A stretch of 8,664 nt of DNA from Treponema sp. (GTDB lineage: Bacteria; Spirochaetota; Spirochaetia; Treponematales; Breznakiellaceae), in NCBI GenBank assembly GCA_031284195.1, contig JAITAI010000093.1, positions 1-8,664 on the forward strand. The letters run 5' to 3'. The translations under genes were made by a program, and so were the position numbers. The notes below the pieces were generated by a model, which had not been told where the DNA came from, did no database searches, and saw only the letters and a list, made by a program, of their open reading frames with translations. Shown here piece by piece: positions 6,828-8,664 of the stretch. Numbering within the stretch: the stretch's first letter is position 1; every line of letters begins with the position of its first letter.

Positions 6828-7814
6828 ATGAACATGAACAGATTGCTTATCTTTGGGTTAAGTTTCTTTTTTATGCTTGGTGTAGTATGTATGTACAGTC
6901 AATCAATTGATTCTTCTGGAGAACATACGGTAGAGCCCCGATGGATTTATATACCTTCATTTTCTTATTCTCTTGCTTCATTTAATACGATACAGTTGCA
7001 TAGCCCTGTGGCGGGATTAACCACGATCCATTATAATCCAGTAAAAAAAAATAATTTGTCTTCAGTTTTATTACGGTATAGTCCGCAGATCCTCAAGGGG
7101 ATACGCTCTGATTATCCTGGGTTATATCATGGCATGGCCTTATCCTTTGCGCAAAAGATAGACCGGCATACATTGACCGGAACCTTAGTCGGCATGACGG
7201 ATAAACCGGTATATGGCGGATTAAACACCTTTATAGGTATGGCTGGTTATTCAAACAATGTAATAAAAGGGGAACATTTTTCTATGAGCCTTGGTATTAA
7301 TTTACTTGTTATGGATATTGGCGTAACTCTGGACAAGGGTATGCCCTGGTTGCTATGGCCAATACCTGTAATTAGATTGGATTGGCAATATACATGGATT
7401 AATGTGGGCCTTACGCCGATGCCCCGTTTGGTTATTGGGCCTGACGAACCCTTCTGTTTAATAGCAAAAGTCAAGACATCTGAGTATGATGTATCTTTTT
7501 GGTATCGGTATTTAAAAAACAATAATCCCGCTGTTGAAAGACTGGGTATAGGAATTGGAATAAAGAAGGACACCAATAAAGTAGGAGTTGCCGATGGAAG
7601 GAGTTATGAAATAACGTATAATGCCTTATATGGGACTGTTCGCTTATTCCGTCTTCTTGAAATAAGTGGAGGTTGGTTATTTAATAGTAAAGAATCGTAT
7701 ACTGAAGCAAACTGGAATAAATTGTTAGCCTCAAGCGAAATAGATGGTCCCCTATATAATGATAATACAGGTCATGGTTTCTTTATTGCGATTTCTGCAC
7801 GGATACTTTTCTGA
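6828..7814 (+). CDS. Putative outer-membrane beta-barrel protein, family not recognised
   Basis: This is an intact gene of 328 residues. Residues 1-26 form a signal peptide (MNMNRLLIFGLSFFFMLGVV core, cleavage near CMYSQS), and no lipobox cysteine is suitably placed. The rest is rich in alternating aromatic and polar residues, for example WIYIPSFSYSLASFNTIQLH, YEITYNALYGTVRLFRLLE and GHGFFIAISARILF. The final phenylalanine fits the C-terminal signal used by the BAM complex. I infer an outer-membrane barrel of perhaps 10-14 strands. It may be related to the DUF6268-type barrels, but I cannot confirm this. ATG 6828 is preferred because it begins the signal peptide and lies just past the promoter; ATG 6834 is equally possible. 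An upstream in-frame extension to 6747 has no signal-peptide logic and overlaps the promoter. The gene is clearly more AT-rich than its neighbours, which may mean horizontal transfer. A strong terminator follows 17 bases after the stop, so it is a single-gene transcript. Confidence 0.75.
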   Translation: MNMNRLLIFGLSFFFMLGVVCMYSQSIDSSGEHTVEPRWIYIPSFSYSLASFNTIQLHSPVAGLTTIHYNPVKKNNLSSVLLRYSPQILKGIRSDYPGLYHGMALSFAQKIDRHTLTGTLVGMTDKPVYGGLNTFIGMAGYSNNVIKGEHFSMSLGINLLVMDIGVTLDKGMPWLLWPIPVIRLDWQYTWINVGLTPMPRLVIGPDEPFCLIAKVKTSEYDVSFWYRYLKNNNPAVERLGIGIGIKKDTNKVGVADGRSYEITYNALYGTVRLFRLLEISGGWLFNSKESYTEANWNKLLASSEIDGPLYNDNTGHGFFIAISARILF

Positions 7815-7830
7815 ATACAGACGGTGTTGT

Positions 7831-7858
7831 CCATGTACGTTTCGTAGCATGGTTTTTT
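7831..7858 (+). terminator. Strong rho-independent terminator
   Basis: CCATG+TACG pairs with CGTA+CATGG, nine base pairs with one bulged G and loop TTT. Six T residues follow directly. It ends the outer-membrane gene's transcript 17 bases after its stop. Confidence 0.9.
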
Positions 7859-7896
7859 GTCTAACAGGACTTATATGCTTCGATGGCTCGGGCTAG

Positions 7897-7938
7897 GAAA
7901 AACTCGAATTGGGTTTTTGTACCTTCGTGGAGTTTTTC
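7897..7938. repeat. 9-bp inverted repeat
   Basis: GAAAAACTC (7897-7905) is the exact reverse complement of GAGTTTTTC (7930-7938), separated by 24 bases. The loop is long and no T tract directly follows on the plus strand. Confidence 0.45.
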
Positions 7939-7942
7939 TCTG

Positions 7943-8050
7943 CTAAATTTTGTTTCCTATTTTTCTACCTATATGGGGCTGTTTCAGAACTTCAGTTTTG
8001 AAACTGGCACATTCAATTGTAATATATTGGGGGAACCTCTGAAAACTCAC
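7943..8050 (-). CDS. Possible 35-residue small protein with extended Shine-Dalgarno
   Basis: GTG 8050 opens a short frame (MSFQRFPQYITIECASFKTE then VLKQPHIGRKIGNKI) that stops at 7943-7945. Eleven bases upstream of the GTG lies AGGAGG, part of AGGAGGTGATCC, which is fully complementary to the 3' tail of bacterial 16S rRNA. That exceptional site is the only real support. Against it, the spacing is long, the start is GTG, the peptide has no signal or known motif, and its middle is encoded by a palindrome (7979-8008) that could be an intergenic repeat. It may equally be a decayed gene end. Confidence 0.22.
   Translation of the reverse strand: MSFQRFPQYITIECASFKTEVLKQPHIGRKIGNKI
7979..8008. repeat. 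Imperfect palindrome, possible genome repeat
   Basis: GGCTGTTTCA (about 7977-7986) pairs at eight of ten positions with TGAAACTGGC (7999-8008). Nested inside is CAGTTT-TG-AAACTG (7993-8006). Such palindromes containing GTTTCA/TGAAAC recall intergenic repeats of treponemes, but no second copy is present in this window. Confidence 0.35.
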
Positions 8051-8055
8051 CTTTA

Positions 8056-8067
8056 GGATCACCTCCT
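8056..8067 (-). promoter_or_regulatory. Extended Shine-Dalgarno sequence (AGGAGGTGATCC)
   Basis: The twelve bases AGGAGGTGATCC on the minus strand are the full complement of GGATCACCTCCT, the conserved end of 16S rRNA. The site lies in the loop of a possible 6-bp stem formed by GAAAAC (minus strand, 8073-8068) and GTTTTC (8046-8041). It would serve the GTG at 8050. Confidence 0.45.
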
Positions 8068-8086
8068 GTTTTCTCAAGTCCAAAAC

Positions 8087-8110
8087 TTCAATAATGTAGT
8101 TTATATTGAA
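8087..8110. repeat. 7-bp inverted repeat
   Basis: TTCAATA (8087-8093) and TATTGAA (8104-8110) pair perfectly around ten bases. On the minus strand it lies 20 bases before the extended Shine-Dalgarno site and could be a leader hairpin. Confidence 0.45.
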
Positions 8111-8282
8111 ATACTATCACCCGATTAGCAGCTATTCCCCCGATTCATAAACCTATCACAAATGTCAGTCACCCTTTCCTTATGCACCGGATCATTATCC
8201 CTCCCATCTCTAGAATCTTTAGGACTTTGCCCCCAAAATATACCGTGTAAATTCCCGTAGATTAAGCCGTTTTACCCCTGTA

Positions 8283-8311
8283 TTGCTCATCCCGCAGGTT
8301 TCCAGTATAAT
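8283..8311 (+). promoter_or_regulatory. Promoter of the metallophosphoesterase gene
   Basis: TTGCTC (8283-8288) and a consensus TATAAT (8306-8311) are separated by the ideal 17 bases. Transcription would start near 8318, giving a leader of about 26 bases that contains AGGGAGG before ATG 8344. Confidence 0.65.
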
Positions 8312-8343
8312 GACATAGGATATTTTGCGGTTTAGGGAGGATT

Positions 8344-8664
8344 ATGAGGTTAGCCATAGGCGATATCCACGGCCGGGATTTCTGGAAACCCTACATTGAA
8401 GAAGATTTTACAGAATGCTATTTTGTAGGGGACTATTTTGACAGTTTTGATCTACCCTTCTTCAAGCAGTACCGAAACTTCAAGGAAATCTGCAAAAGGG
8501 CCAGGGAGGACAAGCGAATAAAACTATGCTTGGGAAACCATGATTATCACTATCTGGGAAATATCTTTGGGCAGCGGTATTCAGGGTATCAGGAAAAGCA
8601 TTTTTACGAAATCTATCAAATCCTGGAACAAAATATCGATCTCCTCAAAGTTGTGTATGTTACA
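8344..8664 (+). CDS. Metallophosphoesterase, N-terminal part (partial at right edge)
   Basis: The 107 visible codons begin a calcineurin-like metallophosphoesterase, an enzyme that hydrolyses phosphate esters with two bound metal ions. The three N-terminal motifs are all present with their ligands: GDIHG at residues 6-10 (D7, H9), GDYFD at 29-33 (D30, D33) and GNHD at 64-67 (N65, H66). The later histidine motifs lie beyond the window. The 30-odd residues between motifs 2 and 3, rich in charged and aromatic residues, are normal for the family. ATG 8344 is the start because motif I begins five residues in, and AGGGAGG lies at 8334-8340; its spacing of three bases is short. Proteins of this short, soluble kind occur both in phages and in bacterial cells (Ser/Thr or dinucleotide phosphatases), and the substrate cannot be told here. 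There is no signal peptide, so it should act in the cytoplasm. Confidence 0.88.
   Translation, partial: MRLAIGDIHGRDFWKPYIEEDFTECYFVGDYFDSFDLPFFKQYRNFKEICKRAREDKRIKLCLGNHDYHYLGNIFGQRYSGYQEKHFYEIYQILEQNIDLLKVVYVT

Larger units (their letters stand above)
7859..8282. other. Intergenic region with inverted repeats and no clear gene
   Basis: There is no convincing gene between the terminator and the promoter of the metallophosphoesterase. Inverted repeats occur at 7897-7938, 7979-8008 and 8087-8110. A minus-strand frame is open at 8125-8271 without any ATG, GTG or TTG early in it (it reads GIFWGQSPKDSRDG then NDPVHKERVTDICDRFMNRG). It may be the tail of a decayed gene. Farther along the same strand lies the short frame at 7943-8050, described separately. 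Confidence 0.55.

Noticed and set aside
8056..8067. A fragment of 16S rRNA
   Set aside because: Only twelve bases match the rRNA 3' end and nothing upstream resembles rRNA. An extended Shine-Dalgarno on the other strand is more likely.
1..8664. CRISPR array or intact insertion sequence
   Set aside because: No regularly spaced direct repeats, no transposase frame and no paired terminal repeats with target duplication were seen.

Overview
The window looks like chromosomal DNA from a spirochaete of the genus Treponema or a close relative, with a base composition closer to termite-gut or free-living treponemes than to T. pallidum. The main evidence is a minus-strand cluster in the order TatT lipoprotein, TatP solute-binding protein and fused TatQM permease. 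This is the order of the tp0956-tp0958 locus of T. pallidum, and the TatT family is characteristic of this type of TRAP transporter. The species assignment is an inference.

Layout from left to right. Bases 1-599 (minus) hold the first 199 codons of an RND/MMPL-type exporter that runs off the left edge. Bases 727-1352 (plus) hold a frameshifted gene that resembles phage head-tail connector proteins. Bases 1435-5410 (minus) hold the intact tatT-tatP-tatQM operon, with a promoter near 5452-5481, a hairpin between tatT and tatP, and 13 bases between tatP and tatQM. Bases 5522-6103 have no convincing gene but many short GC-rich hairpins. Bases 6104-6423 (plus) and 6502-6762 (minus) look like two decayed genes whose protein-like stretches are spread over several frames. 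Bases 6828-7814 (plus) encode an intact, AT-richer putative outer-membrane protein. It has a consensus -35 box, a predicted start of transcription almost on its start codon, and a very clear intrinsic terminator. Bases 7859-8282 are non-genic, with several inverted repeats and a minus-strand extended Shine-Dalgarno sequence. Bases 8344-8664 (plus) begin a metallophosphoesterase that runs off the right edge.

How the genes work together. The only clear functional unit is the TRAP system. Periplasmic TatP should bind a ligand, membrane-anchored TatT should dock with it, and TatQM should carry the ligand across the inner membrane using an ion gradient. TatP has alanine where classical carboxylate-binding TRAP receptors have a ligand-binding arginine, so the substrate is probably not an ordinary C4-dicarboxylate or sialic acid. 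The flanking regions look like an accessory boundary with decayed phage-like or mobile DNA and one possibly acquired outer-membrane gene. I found no rRNA, tRNA, CRISPR array or intact transposase.
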